Source: Catelliglobosispora koreensis DSM 44566 (GTDB taxonomy: Bacteria > Actinomycetota > Actinomycetes > Mycobacteriales > Micromonosporaceae). From it: 64,000 nt of DNA. A program made the translations under genes and the position numbers. Under the pieces are notes generated by a model. That model did not search any database. It had not been told where the DNA came from and saw only the letters and a list, made by a program, of their open reading frames with translations. Below, piece by piece: positions 28,298 through 36,788 of the stretch (position 1 is the first letter of the stretch; each line of letters begins with the position of its first letter). The DNA lies in NCBI RefSeq assembly GCF_000379685.1, contig NZ_KB903249.1:947911-1011910 (forward strand), written 5' to 3'.

Positions 28298-29671
28298 CTA
28301 ACGGCCAGAACGGCTGTGGCGCTTAAAGAACGAACCCGGCGCGAGTGCGGCACGATAGGGGAGCATCAACGGCAGCTTGTCACCGACACGCTGCCGCCAG
28401 ATGAAGTAATCGGCACCCTTGTTGCCCCACTCGCCCGGCAGGAACTTCGGCTGATTGACCGTCACAAACGCCAGATCCGTGTACTCGGTCTGCCGCTCCA
28501 GCACCAGATCCCGCAGGATCTTCCCACCGGTGTGGCTGGCAGCGATCCCACTGCCCGTGTAGCCATGTCCATAAATCATCCCGCTAGGAGTGCGGCCGAA
28601 CTGCGGGATGAACGTGTGACTCCAGCTGATCAGGCCGCCGTGGGCATACGCGAACTTGACATCGCCCCACTGCGGGAAGAACCCGCGGAACGACTCCTCC
28701 AGCAGACCAAACGCTTCGTCGTTGCGCTCGTGCGCACGGCTCGTCTCGCGGTCACCGAAGCGGTACCACAGACCGCCGGCCCACAGCACACGGTTGTCCG
28801 GAGTGAGCCGGGCCGCGGTGGAAAACGACAGTGAATTGGCGACGGCTTCCCGTCCCGGCCACCGCACCTTAGCCAGCTGAGCGTCCGTCAACGGCTCGCT
28901 GACCATCAGGTAGTTCCAGATGGGATATTGCCGGGCGTAAAGCTCAGGAAACGTTCCCTGCCAAGCGTTGGTGGCCACCACGACCTGGCTCGCGGTAACC
29001 GTGCCATGCTCGGTGGTGATCTCCCACTTGTCGCCGTTCTTGACGATGGTGGTCACCGGCGTCTGCTCGTGAATCGTCACGCCCTGTGAACGCACCACGC
29101 GGGCCAGCCCGCGTACCAGACGGTGGGGGTTGACCTGAGCCCCACTGACCTTGATAGCACCCAGCACCGATGGTGACCCGATGATCTCCTGCGCCCGCTT
29201 GGCGTCCAGGAGATCAAAGGCACCCGCACCGGCCCGGTTGGCCCGCGCGACCTGCAGCTGAATGCGCGCCAGCTGTTTGCGGTCCGTGGCCACCTGCACG
29301 ATGCCGTTGCTCTGGAAGTCAGCGTCGATCTCATTGCGCTTGCAGAAACGGCCCAGCTCCAGAATGGACCGGGCGACCGACTTGTACACACCGCCGGCCT
29401 TCTCCCGGCCGTAGTACCACAGCATCCGCCGCAGCACCTTGCCCGCCGTCATCTGCACGAAGCCAGCGTTCATGCCGGAGGCTCCAGCACCGGCATAGTC
29501 AGCTTCCAGGATGTGCACGTCGAGGCCGGGTGACTCTTCCTTGAGGAAATGCGCGGCCCACAAACCGGTGTAACCGCCACCCACGATGGCCACGTCACAG
29601 CTGACGTCGCCGGGCAACGGCGGCCCCGGCTCTACCGGCTCGGTGCTCAGCCAATAATTCTCATACCGCAT
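28298..29671 (-). CDS. FAD-dependent amine/amino-acid oxidase (DAO family)
   Basis: A 457-residue flavoprotein with the dinucleotide motif VAIVGGGYTGLWAA near residue 27 and the C-terminal GHGYTGSGIA FAD-binding block. It resembles the DAO superfamily, including gamma-glutamylputrescine oxidase-like and glycine/sarcosine oxidase-like enzymes, which oxidise C-N bonds. The ATG is preceded by TTAGGAG at eight bases. It is the last gene of an operon led by the aryl-AMP ligase. A paralogous DAO enzyme is encoded two genes upstream (30163-31485). The substrate is unknown; oxidation of a thiazolidine/thiazoline or of an amino precursor of the aryl starter are options. Confidence 0.85.
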   Translation of the reverse strand: MRYENYWLSTEPVEPGPPLPGDVSCDVAIVGGGYTGLWAAHFLKEESPGLDVHILEADYAGAGASGMNAGFVQMTAGKVLRRMLWYYGREKAGGVYKSVARSILELGRFCKRNEIDADFQSNGIVQVATDRKQLARIQLQVARANRAGAGAFDLLDAKRAQEIIGSPSVLGAIKVSGAQVNPHRLVRGLARVVRSQGVTIHEQTPVTTIVKNGDKWEITTEHGTVTASQVVVATNAWQGTFPELYARQYPIWNYLMVSEPLTDAQLAKVRWPGREAVANSLSFSTAARLTPDNRVLWAGGLWYRFGDRETSRAHERNDEAFGLLEESFRGFFPQWGDVKFAYAHGGLISWSHTFIPQFGRTPSGMIYGHGYTGSGIAASHTGGKILRDLVLERQTEYTDLAFVTVNQPKFLPGEWGNKGADYFIWRQRVGDKLPLMLPYRAALAPGSFFKRHSRSGR

Positions 29672-29686
29672 GGGATTAGCTCCTAA

Positions 29687-30166
29687 TCAGACAGTTGCGG
29701 GAGTCGCCGCGCGGCGTTCCCTGACGCGAGCGCGCATTTGCTGCATGAAGAATTCGGCGTTGAGCCAGTAAAGCTCCAGCCAGATGTTGTCCGGGTCGCG
29801 CAGCCAGATCCCGAAACCGGCCTCCAGGAACAACTTCTGCACCCCGTCGTGCTGCACCCCCGCCGCGGTCAGGTGCTCAGCCCAGGCGGCGAGGTCTTCC
29901 CGCTCAGGAACGTGGAAGGCGAGGTGGTGCAAGCCGACCCGGTTCTCATTGAACGGCTCCGGGTCCGGGTTGTCTGCCTGTCCAAGCACGACTGACGTCA
30001 GCGCCTTGGTGTGCAGCAGGGTCCGGAAGTGAAAGCCGCTTTCCACCGGCCGCGCATCACGCACCACGGTGAAACCCAGCGCGCGGCAATACCACTCCGT
30101 GCTGCGCTCCAGATCCCGCACGGTGAGGTTGATATGCGTGCCACCGTTAAGCATGGGGACGTTCAC
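29687..30166 (-). CDS. VOC-superfamily metalloprotein
   Basis: A 159-residue protein of the vicinal oxygen chelate fold (glyoxalase I, extradiol dioxygenase and bleomycin-resistance relatives). A His near the N-terminus (THINLTV), the GLHHLAFHV block and a WLELYW Glu form the usual metal-ligand pattern, and one-domain length is normal. The GTG start overlaps the stop of the upstream DAO gene and has GGAGA before it. Between two FAD oxidases it may be a catalytic lyase or isomerase, or a binding protein giving self-protection. The function is unassigned. Confidence 0.75.
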   Translation of the reverse strand: MNVPMLNGGTHINLTVRDLERSTEWYCRALGFTVVRDARPVESGFHFRTLLHTKALTSVVLGQADNPDPEPFNENRVGLHHLAFHVPEREDLAAWAEHLTAAGVQHDGVQKLFLEAGFGIWLRDPDNIWLELYWLNAEFFMQQMRARVRERRAATPATV

Positions 30167-31485
30167 AGGACTCTCCTCATAACAAATCCGGCCAGCGGCG
30201 CCTTTCGCCCGGTCCGGTCCTCGTAGTTATCTGCCCAGCTGGCTGCCGCCGCGACACCGCGGACTCCCAGCCAGCGCAGCGGTTCTGGCTCCCAGCGGCG
30301 GGAGCGGTGGTTGACCCAGCACAGCCGGGTCTCGGCCCGCTGCTGCCCGGTCACCAGCGCGGTCAGCGTGCGCCCCGCGAGATTGCTCAGGGCCACACCT
30401 TCCCCGCCATAACCACCCGCGTAGCCCATGTTGGTGGCCGGATCAAAGACCACGGCAGGCTCCGAATCACGGTGCAGGCCATATTCACCGCTCCACTGAT
30501 GCGTGATCTCCACATCGCGCAGCAGGGGGAACAGCTCGCCGATCAGTTGCCGCAACCGGGCGAAGATCACCTCATCGGCACCGGCGCGCGCCTTGTAGCC
30601 CACGCCACGGCCGCCAGCGACCAGCCGGTTATCGGCGGTGCGCTGGAAATAGCCGAACTGATAACGCGAATCGGCGACGGTCATGCGGTCCTGCCAGCCG
30701 AGGTCCTGCCACACACTGTCCGGCAATGGAACGGTGGCGATCAAGCGGGAACGCACCGGCAGGACCCGGCGCGCATGCCCGGTCAAGGAACCGGTGTAGC
30801 CCTCCGTCGCGCACAGGACCACCTTGGCGCGCACGTCACCTTGATCGGTGCGGACGACACCGGGTCCAATGTGGACAGCGCGCACTCCCTCGGCGATCGT
30901 CACCCCACGCCGCTCCACCGCGCTGGCTAGCCCGATCGCGATCCGCCCGGGCTGCACGGTCGCGCAGTTGGGGGTGAACCCTGCCGCGATCACGCTCGTG
31001 GCGTTCAGGCGGCTTTTCGCCGCGGTACCCTCAAAAATGGTCATGTCATTGATGCCCAGCTTGAGGCGCATGTCCTGCCACGCCAGCAACCGCTGCCGTT
31101 GCGGCTCGTTTCGGGCCAGGTAAAGCGATCCGTCGCGCTGCCAGCCGGCGTCGATTCCCTCGCTGGACAGCACCTTCTCGATCTCATCGAGCGACTTGCC
31201 CGCCGTGCGGTAAAACCGCATCGCGCCCATCGGGCCGTAACGAAGCACCAGATTGCCAAGCCACGTCGGCATTTCCGTGGTGCACCAGCCACCGTTGCGG
31301 CCCGAGGCACCAAACCCGGCGTGCTCGGCTTCGATGAGCAGCACACTGAGCTCAGGTGCCTGAACGCCGAGGTAATAGGCGGTCCACAGCCCGGTAAAGC
31401 CGGCCCCGACGATGACGACATCAGCCTCGCGGCGGCCCTGCAAACCGGGCCGCCGCGGCGGTTTGCCCTCAAGCCACAGACTCAT
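30163..31485 (-). CDS. FAD-dependent oxidoreductase (DAO family), second
   Basis: A 440-residue flavoprotein with VVIVGAGFTGLWTAYYLG near residue 24, a GFGASGRNGGW segment and a C-terminal GYAGGYGGEGVALSNLAG block, as in the DAO/gamma-glutamylputrescine oxidase family. The ATG overlaps the stop of the aryl-AMP ligase gene (ATGA), so co-translation is expected. It is a distant relative of the enzyme at 28298-29671. Two DAO-type oxidases together with an aryl-activating enzyme is not a standard siderophore arrangement. Confidence 0.85.
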   Translation of the reverse strand: MSLWLEGKPPRRPGLQGRREADVVIVGAGFTGLWTAYYLGVQAPELSVLLIEAEHAGFGASGRNGGWCTTEMPTWLGNLVLRYGPMGAMRFYRTAGKSLDEIEKVLSSEGIDAGWQRDGSLYLARNEPQRQRLLAWQDMRLKLGINDMTIFEGTAAKSRLNATSVIAAGFTPNCATVQPGRIAIGLASAVERRGVTIAEGVRAVHIGPGVVRTDQGDVRAKVVLCATEGYTGSLTGHARRVLPVRSRLIATVPLPDSVWQDLGWQDRMTVADSRYQFGYFQRTADNRLVAGGRGVGYKARAGADEVIFARLRQLIGELFPLLRDVEITHQWSGEYGLHRDSEPAVVFDPATNMGYAGGYGGEGVALSNLAGRTLTALVTGQQRAETRLCWVNHRSRRWEPEPLRWLGVRGVAAAASWADNYEDRTGRKAPLAGFVMRRVL

Positions 31486-33047
31486 GACCCATCCAGCAAT
31501 GCGGCGAGTTTGCGTTTGTCGATCTTGCCAACGTTGGTCTGCGGCAACGACTCCACGATTTCCAGCCGGTCTGGCAGCTTGAAATCAGCCAGGCCCCGCT
31601 GGCGCAACAGCTCACGCAACTCGGCCAGCGTCGGTGGCTCGCCACGGGCGACGATCACCGCGCAGATCTTCTCGCCGAGCCGCCGGTCCGCCAGCGGCAA
31701 CACAGCGGCACCACGCACGTTCGGGTGCGCGATCAGATGGCTTTCCACCTCATCGGAAGAGACCTTCTCACCACCGCGGTTGATGACGTCCTTGATGCGG
31801 CCGGTAATGACCAGGCGGCCTTCGGCGGTCAGCTTGGCGAGGTCACCCGTGCGCAGGAAACCATCAGCGGTGAAGACCGTCTTGTTGTGCTCCTCGACGT
31901 TGTAATAGCCCCGCAGCACACACGGCCCACGCACCAGCAGCTGCCCGGTTTCCCCGGCAGGCAACGGCTTGTCGTCCTCATCGACGATCAGCAACTCGTC
32001 GCCCTCGCACATCGGCGTGCCCTGCGTCGTTGCCGCCACCTCATCTCCGTCGTCGCGGCGGGTGAAGCACAAAATGCCTTCAGCCATCCCGAACCAGTGC
32101 GTCAGCGTCGCCCCCAGCGCCGGGCGCACCTTGCGGCCCAGCTCCGGCGCGAGCACCGCACCGCCCACCTCGATCGTCAAGCCGGACAGGTCCGCGTTGA
32201 ACAACTCCGCGGTGTCTGTCCAAAGTGACAACACGGCCGGCATCAGTGTCGTCAGCGTGACCTTCTCCTGCGCGATCAGCGGGAAGACCTCATCGGGAGC
32301 CGGGCTGGAAGCCAGCACCGCCCGCCCGCCCACCCACAGCGCGCCAAGCGCACCCGGGCAGCCCAGGGCGGCATTGTGCGCCACCGGCAGCGCCGCCAGA
32401 TAGGCGTGCCGCTCATCGAAGCCCATCGCCGCCGCGCTCGCGCGCATCTGGAAGGCATAGTCGTCGTGGGTCCGGGGGATCAGCTTCGGCAAACCCGTTG
32501 TGCCCCCGGACAGCAAGAAGAACGCCACATCCGACGGGCTAGGTCCCTGATGATCGCGAGGCGTGCCGCTGACCGAGGCGAGGTCACCGGCAAGCAACAC
32601 ATGTTTGAGCGTGTTCGCCTCCTTGGCCACCTCCTGCGCCAGGTCGGCGTGCGGGGTGATCAACGCTACGGCTTCGGAATACTGCGCCAGATAGGTCAGC
32701 TCGGCCCGCCGGTGCGCCGGCAGCGCCAGGACCGGAAGCGCTCCTATCCGGAATAGCGCGACACACGTTGTCACAAACTCGACGGTGTTGGGCAGCCCGA
32801 CCACGACGCGGTCACGCCGTCCAATCCCGAGCTCGGCCAGGCCCGCAGCCAGCTGATCGGCCCGCAGATCCAGCTCACCATAGGAATAGCGGGCTTGCTT
32901 AGTGACGACCGCGGTGCGCTGCGGATCAGTGGCAGCCGGCCCGCGCAGAAGATCGCCCAGGACCTCGCCCCGCCAGTAACCAGCCTGGCGATAGCGGTCC
33001 GCAAACTCTGGTGGCCAGGGCGTGAAGCCATGCAGTGGTGTTTCCAC
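31482..33047 (-). CDS. Aryl-AMP ligase, predicted salicylate-activating (DhbE/YbtE family)
   Basis: A 521-residue stand-alone adenylation enzyme of the EntE/DhbE/YbtE/PchD family, recognised from the N-terminal GFTPWPPEFADRYRQAGYW and LPVAHN. It activates an aryl acid as an acyl-AMP and loads it on an aryl carrier protein, here probably the N-terminal carrier of the first synthetase. By alignment to DhbE, Asn235 is kept, position 240 is Cys and 337 is Leu. From memory of the DhbE structural work, Cys240/Leu337 marks salicylate rather than 2,3-dihydroxybenzoate. GTG 33047 is chosen because GAGGAGG lies six bases upstream; an in-frame upstream start at 33083 lacks this. It leads an operon of four genes and is divergent from the ferredoxin operon. 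Confidence 0.9.
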   Translation of the reverse strand: METPLHGFTPWPPEFADRYRQAGYWRGEVLGDLLRGPAATDPQRTAVVTKQARYSYGELDLRADQLAAGLAELGIGRRDRVVVGLPNTVEFVTTCVALFRIGALPVLALPAHRRAELTYLAQYSEAVALITPHADLAQEVAKEANTLKHVLLAGDLASVSGTPRDHQGPSPSDVAFFLLSGGTTGLPKLIPRTHDDYAFQMRASAAAMGFDERHAYLAALPVAHNAALGCPGALGALWVGGRAVLASSPAPDEVFPLIAQEKVTLTTLMPAVLSLWTDTAELFNADLSGLTIEVGGAVLAPELGRKVRPALGATLTHWFGMAEGILCFTRRDDGDEVAATTQGTPMCEGDELLIVDEDDKPLPAGETGQLLVRGPCVLRGYYNVEEHNKTVFTADGFLRTGDLAKLTAEGRLVITGRIKDVINRGGEKVSSDEVESHLIAHPNVRGAAVLPLADRRLGEKICAVIVARGEPPTLAELRELLRQRGLADFKLPDRLEIVESLPQTNVGKIDKRKLAALLDGS

Positions 33048-33059
33048 GCGAACCTCCTC

Positions 33060-33137
33060 GCAAGTGAAGACTTGCATTCGCACAGACGCTATCTAGGGTG
33101 TTGGATAGACACAAGAGATACGAGGAGATACGAGACC
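33060..33137. promoter_or_regulatory. Divergent promoter with palindrome and TACGAG repeats
   Basis: The gap between the aryl-AMP ligase and ferredoxin genes contains a perfect inverted repeat GCAAGT-GAAG-ACTTGC (33060-33075) and two TACGAG words in direct repeat ten bases apart (33119-33124 and 33129-33134). The last is six bases before the ferredoxin ATG at 33138. GACACAAGAGA (33108-33118) recurs exactly upstream of the ketoreductase gene (35585-35595). Confidence 0.55.
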
Positions 33138-33332
33138 ATGCGAGTAGTCGTCGAGTATGAGAGCTGCGACAGTAACGGCCTGTGCGCCGCCGCGGCTCCC
33201 GAAGTGTTTGAAGTCCGTTCAGACGATTTTCTCTACGTGCTGGACGAGAAGCCGCCGCCGCATCTGTGGCCAAGCGTCGAGCAGGCCGCCAGGGCGTGCC
33301 CGAAACTCGCCATCACGCTGGAAGACGCATGA
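33138..33332 (+). CDS. Small 3Fe-4S-type ferredoxin
   Basis: A 64-residue ferredoxin with the pattern C-x5-C ... CP (ESCDSNGLC, then ACPKLAI), i.e. three cysteines for a 3Fe-4S cluster. This is the class that feeds electrons to actinomycete P450s, and the cluster has two P450s. The ATG follows the TACGAG motif. The stop overlaps the thiolase start (ATGA). It is the first gene of a plus-strand run extending to 48698. Confidence 0.88.
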   Translation: MRVVVEYESCDSNGLCAAAAPEVFEVRSDDFLYVLDEKPPPHLWPSVEQAARACPKLAITLEDA

Positions 33333-34453
33333 GCCAGGCGGTGATCGTCGCGGCCACCCGCACGCCGATCGGCCGGCGTGCGGGTGTGCTGTCCGCCTAC
33401 AAAGGCGTTGAACTGCTGGCCCACGTCATCAAAACGGTGCTGGATCAGTCCGGAGTGGACCCCGCCCAGGTCGACCAGATCATCGGCGGCTGCGTCACCC
33501 AGGCCGGTGAGCAGAGCCTCAACGTCACCCGCAACGCCTGGCTCAACACCGGCTTCGACCCTCGTGTTGGATGTACGACAGTTGATGTCTCCTGTGGTTC
33601 GGCACAACAGGCGAACCACCTCATGTCGGCTCTCATCACCAGCGGGGCGATCGACATCGGCATCGCCTGCGGGGTCGAAACGATGAGCCGTGTGCCCATC
33701 GGCGTCAACCTCTACCAGGGTCCCGGCCACTACAAGACCGCCGAATACCCGTGGGACGATCCGCCGAAGTCACAATTCGGTGGCGCGGAACGGATCGCCA
33801 CACGCCAGGGCCTGACCCGTGCCGACACGGACGCGTTCGGCGTGCAGTCGCAGGAACGGGCCGCCACAGCCTGGTCCGAAGGACGGTTCGACCGCGAGAT
33901 CACCGCGTTTAAGGGCGTCTCACGAGACGAGGGCCTGCGGCCGACCACCATGGACACTCTTTCGACCCTCAAGACCAATGTGCCTGACGGAGTACACACA
34001 CCTGGTACCACATCTCAAATCTCCGACGGCGCGGCCGCCATCTTGTGGATGTCCCTGGACAAAGCCAAGGCACTGGGCTTAAAGCCAAGAGCCGTGCTCG
34101 CCGGCGGCGTCGTCACCGGAGCGGATCCGTACTACCTGCTCGACGGACCGGTAGAAGCCACCTCCCGCGTGCTGGCCAAGACCGGCATGAGCATCAGCGA
34201 CTGCGATCTATTCGAAGTCAACGAGGCTTTCGCCGCCGTCGTGCTCAACTGGGCTGAGCAGCACAAGGCCGACCTGCAGCGCACCAACGTCAACGGCGGT
34301 GCCATCGCCCTCGGGCATCCCTTGGGCGCCACCGGCACCAGGCTGCTCGTCACCGCACTGCACGAACTCGAACGCACCGATCAAGAACACGCCCTGATCA
34401 CCATGTGCTGCGGCGGATCGCTGGGCACGGCTTCTATCCTGCGGCGGGTCTGA
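33329..34453 (+). CDS. Thiolase (acetyl-CoA C-acyltransferase family)
   Basis: A 374-residue thiolase with the acylated Cys89 in the DVSCGSAQQA block, the His motif GHPLGATG and the C-terminal CCGGSLG. The N-terminus VIVAATRTPIGR is typical. Such enzymes cleave or form 3-oxoacyl-CoA. In a PKS operon it may start chain assembly (acetoacetyl-CoA) or supply a CoA-linked precursor together with the CoA transferase that follows. The ATG overlaps the ferredoxin stop. Confidence 0.9.
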   Translation: MSQAVIVAATRTPIGRRAGVLSAYKGVELLAHVIKTVLDQSGVDPAQVDQIIGGCVTQAGEQSLNVTRNAWLNTGFDPRVGCTTVDVSCGSAQQANHLMSALITSGAIDIGIACGVETMSRVPIGVNLYQGPGHYKTAEYPWDDPPKSQFGGAERIATRQGLTRADTDAFGVQSQERAATAWSEGRFDREITAFKGVSRDEGLRPTTMDTLSTLKTNVPDGVHTPGTTSQISDGAAAILWMSLDKAKALGLKPRAVLAGGVVTGADPYYLLDGPVEATSRVLAKTGMSISDCDLFEVNEAFAAVVLNWAEQHKADLQRTNVNGGAIALGHPLGATGTRLLVTALHELERTDQEHALITMCCGGSLGTASILRRV

Positions 34454-34454
34454 C

Positions 34455-35606
34455 ATGCGGCGCGAAGACTTCTACCGCGAAGCCCGCTCCGATGTGGACG
34501 GACCCTTGCACGGCATCCGCGTGCTCGACGTGACCCGCGTCTGGTCCGGACCGCAGGCCACCTGTGTCCTGGCCGACATGGGAGCCGACGTCATCCGCGT
34601 CGAGCTGCCCAACGGCCGCGACGGTGACGTGCCGCCCAACATTCCGGGCACGGGACTGTCGTGGTTTCGTGAGTCGGTCAACCGCAACAAACGCAGTGTC
34701 GGCCTGGATCTTCGGGAGTCGGCCAGTGCGTTCCTCGACCTCGTACGCGACGCCGACCTGGTCGTGGAGAACTACCGTCCCGGGACGCTGAGCGGATGGG
34801 GCGCCGGTTACGAAGACTGCCGCAAGGTCAAGCCAGACATCATCTTCGTGTCCATCACCGGCTGGGGACAATACGGCACCGGCATCGACCGGCCCGCCTA
34901 CGATCCCGCCGTCCAGGCCGCCAGCGGCTGGATGGCCCTCAACGGCGACACCCGGGCACCAACGTTCCTGGCCGACGAGTTAGCCGGCCTGCACGCCGCC
35001 ATCGGCGCCCTGGCCGCCCTCAACCACCGCCATCGCACCGGCGAAGGCCAGCACGTCGACGTCGCCATGCTTGACGCCGTCCTGGCCAGCAGCTGCGGGC
35101 TGCTCACCCTCGCGGCCGCCGGTGCGCCACCGGTGCCCATGGGCAACGAAACCGACTTCGTCGTTCCGTCCAATGTGTACCCATGCCAGGACGGTTCGGT
35201 CTATCTGGCTGTCGCGCTCAACAAACACTGGCGTGCCCTCGTCGCCCTGCTCGGGCAGCCTGACCTGGCCCGGCACACCACCAATGTGGACCGGCTGGCC
35301 CACCGCGGCGAAATCAACACCGCCGTCGCGTCCTGGTGCGCCGAACGCCCTGTGGCGTTTGTCATCAAAGCTTTTACCGAGGCGGGATTGGTCGCCGAGC
35401 GCATCCGCCCGCTAGCCGAGGTCGCCACCGATCCGCACGTGCTTGAACGCGACATGCTGCAAAACACTCGCCTGCACAACGGCACTGTCGCACCTTTGAC
35501 CGGACCTGCGGCGAAGTTCTCCAGAACCCCTACCAAGGTGCGGTTTGGCGCTTCGGCTCCCGGAGCCGACACCGAGAGTGTGTTGACACAAGAGACTCGT
35601 ATTTGA
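34455..35606 (+). CDS. Family III CoA transferase (CaiB/BaiF)
   Basis: A 383-residue protein with the opening block HGIRVLDVTRVWSGPQAT, the VVENYRPG segment and the DVAMLDAV block of family III CoA transferases, which exchange CoA between acids. The catalytic Asp is expected just after the GQ(H)VDVAMLD region. It begins one base after the thiolase stop. Its last codons contain the CTCGTA half of the operator-like sequence before the ketoreductase gene. It could generate an acyl-CoA starter or recycle CoA. Confidence 0.88.
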   Translation: MRREDFYREARSDVDGPLHGIRVLDVTRVWSGPQATCVLADMGADVIRVELPNGRDGDVPPNIPGTGLSWFRESVNRNKRSVGLDLRESASAFLDLVRDADLVVENYRPGTLSGWGAGYEDCRKVKPDIIFVSITGWGQYGTGIDRPAYDPAVQAASGWMALNGDTRAPTFLADELAGLHAAIGALAALNHRHRTGEGQHVDVAMLDAVLASSCGLLTLAAAGAPPVPMGNETDFVVPSNVYPCQDGSVYLAVALNKHWRALVALLGQPDLARHTTNVDRLAHRGEINTAVASWCAERPVAFVIKAFTEAGLVAERIRPLAEVATDPHVLERDMLQNTRLHNGTVAPLTGPAAKFSRTPTKVRFGASAPGADTESVLTQETRI

Positions 35607-35660
35607 GACTGTTCAGCGTGGGAACACGACATACGAGTCTCGTGTTTTCTCGTATGTTCC
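35583..35660. promoter_or_regulatory. Internal promoter/operator before the PKS genes
   Basis: TTGACA (35583-35588) is followed by CTCGTA (35596-35601), then CATACGAG (35630-35637) and CTCGTATG (35649-35656), which form a perfect 8-base inverted repeat; ACGAG-T-CTCGT (35633-35643) is a perfect 11-base palindrome. These are the same TACGAG words found at the other cluster promoters. It marks a likely second regulated transcription start within the long operon. Confidence 0.6.
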
Positions 35661-35679
35661 AGTGACAGGAGGCGGGACC

Positions 35680-36420
35680 TTGCGCGACCAGCAGCTGGCA
35701 CTAGTAACCGGAGCATCGCGAGGCATCGGCCGGGCGATCGCCTTACGGCTGGCCCAGCAGGGATATGCGATCGCGGCCTGCTACAGCACGCCAAGTGAAG
35801 CCGCCGACGAGGCGCAGAAGGAAATCGCCGGCGTCGGCGTGCCCCACTACTACGCGACCTGCGACGTGACCGACGCCGCGGCGGTCGAATCGTTCATCTC
35901 CACCGCCGAGGACCGCCTCGGGCCCATCCACGCACTGGTCAACAACGCCGGAATCACACGCGACGCACCCCTCGTGCTCGCCAAGCGGTCCGATCTGGAC
36001 GCCGTGATGGACACCAACTTCGGCGGCACCTGGAACTTCTGCCGCGCGCTCGCGTTCCGGTTCATGAAACGGCGGGCCGGCAACATCGTCAACCTGTCCT
36101 CCGTCGCCGGCGTCTACGGCAACTCAGGCCAAACGGCATACGGCGCGAGCAAAGCCGCGATCATCGGGCTGAGCCGGTCGCTGGCCAAAGAAGTTGCCGC
36201 CTATGGCATTCGCGTCAACGTCGTCGCCCCCGGCTTCATCGAAACCGACATGACCGGTGTGCTCGACCCCAAAGTGCGCGACAAGGCCCTGCAACTGATC
36301 GCCCTGCGCCGCTACGGCAGCGCCGACGATGTCGCCCACATGGTCGAGTTCCTCATCTCCGCCAAGGCTGACTACATCACCGGCCAGGTGTTCCAAGTGG
36401 ACGGCGGGATCACCCTATGA
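35680..36420 (+). CDS. 3-oxoacyl-ACP reductase (FabG-like SDR)
   Basis: A 246-residue short-chain dehydrogenase with the cofactor motif TGASRGIGRAI, NNAGIT, the catalytic YGASK (Tyr-x3-Lys) block and the DGGITL C-terminus of FabG. It would reduce the beta-keto group of an ACP-bound chain with NADPH. TTG 35680 is chosen because GGAGG lies eight bases upstream; GTG 35662 is an alternative. The stop overlaps the dehydratase start (ATGA). It is the sole KR of the type II PKS set. Confidence 0.93.
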   Translation: MRDQQLALVTGASRGIGRAIALRLAQQGYAIAACYSTPSEAADEAQKEIAGVGVPHYYATCDVTDAAAVESFISTAEDRLGPIHALVNNAGITRDAPLVLAKRSDLDAVMDTNFGGTWNFCRALAFRFMKRRAGNIVNLSSVAGVYGNSGQTAYGASKAAIIGLSRSLAKEVAAYGIRVNVVAPGFIETDMTGVLDPKVRDKALQLIALRRYGSADDVAHMVEFLISAKADYITGQVFQVDGGITL

Positions 36421-36788
36421 CCGTCTCATTCGCGACGCCATTGCGCGCGGTGGAGCAGCTCGACGTCACCGCCGACACCCTCACCGCCCGGCTCTACATC
36501 GACCCGGAGCACCCGATCCTGCGCGGCCATTTCCCCGGCCTGCCGCTGTATCCAGGCGTGTTCATCGTCGAAACCCTTTGCCAGGCCATGGCTCAGGCGT
36601 TTCCCACCCAGAGCCGCCTGCTGTCGGTGCGGTCACTGCGCCTGACCGCTCCGCTGCACGGCGGCGACGAACTCACGCTGACCGTCAAGCTCACCCCACT
36701 AGACGGCGGATGGAACGCGCGAGGCACCGGCCGGCGCCGCGACGGTGCGGCCGCCGCCTCCATCTGGGCCGTTTTTGGTGGTGCCTAA
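36417..36788 (+). CDS. Hot-dog dehydratase, catalytic type (FabZ-like)
   Basis: A 123-residue hot-dog protein carrying the complete dehydratase signature GHFPGLPLYPGVFIVE: the active-site His in HFPG and the acidic residue in IVETLCQ. It would dehydrate 3-hydroxyacyl-ACP. It is coupled to FabG upstream and to a second hot-dog protein downstream (TAATG overlap). The pair resembles the two-subunit dehydratases of aryl-polyene and other highly reducing type II PKS systems. Confidence 0.85.
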   Translation: MTVSFATPLRAVEQLDVTADTLTARLYIDPEHPILRGHFPGLPLYPGVFIVETLCQAMAQAFPTQSRLLSVRSLRLTAPLHGGDELTLTVKLTPLDGGWNARGTGRRRDGAAAASIWAVFGGA

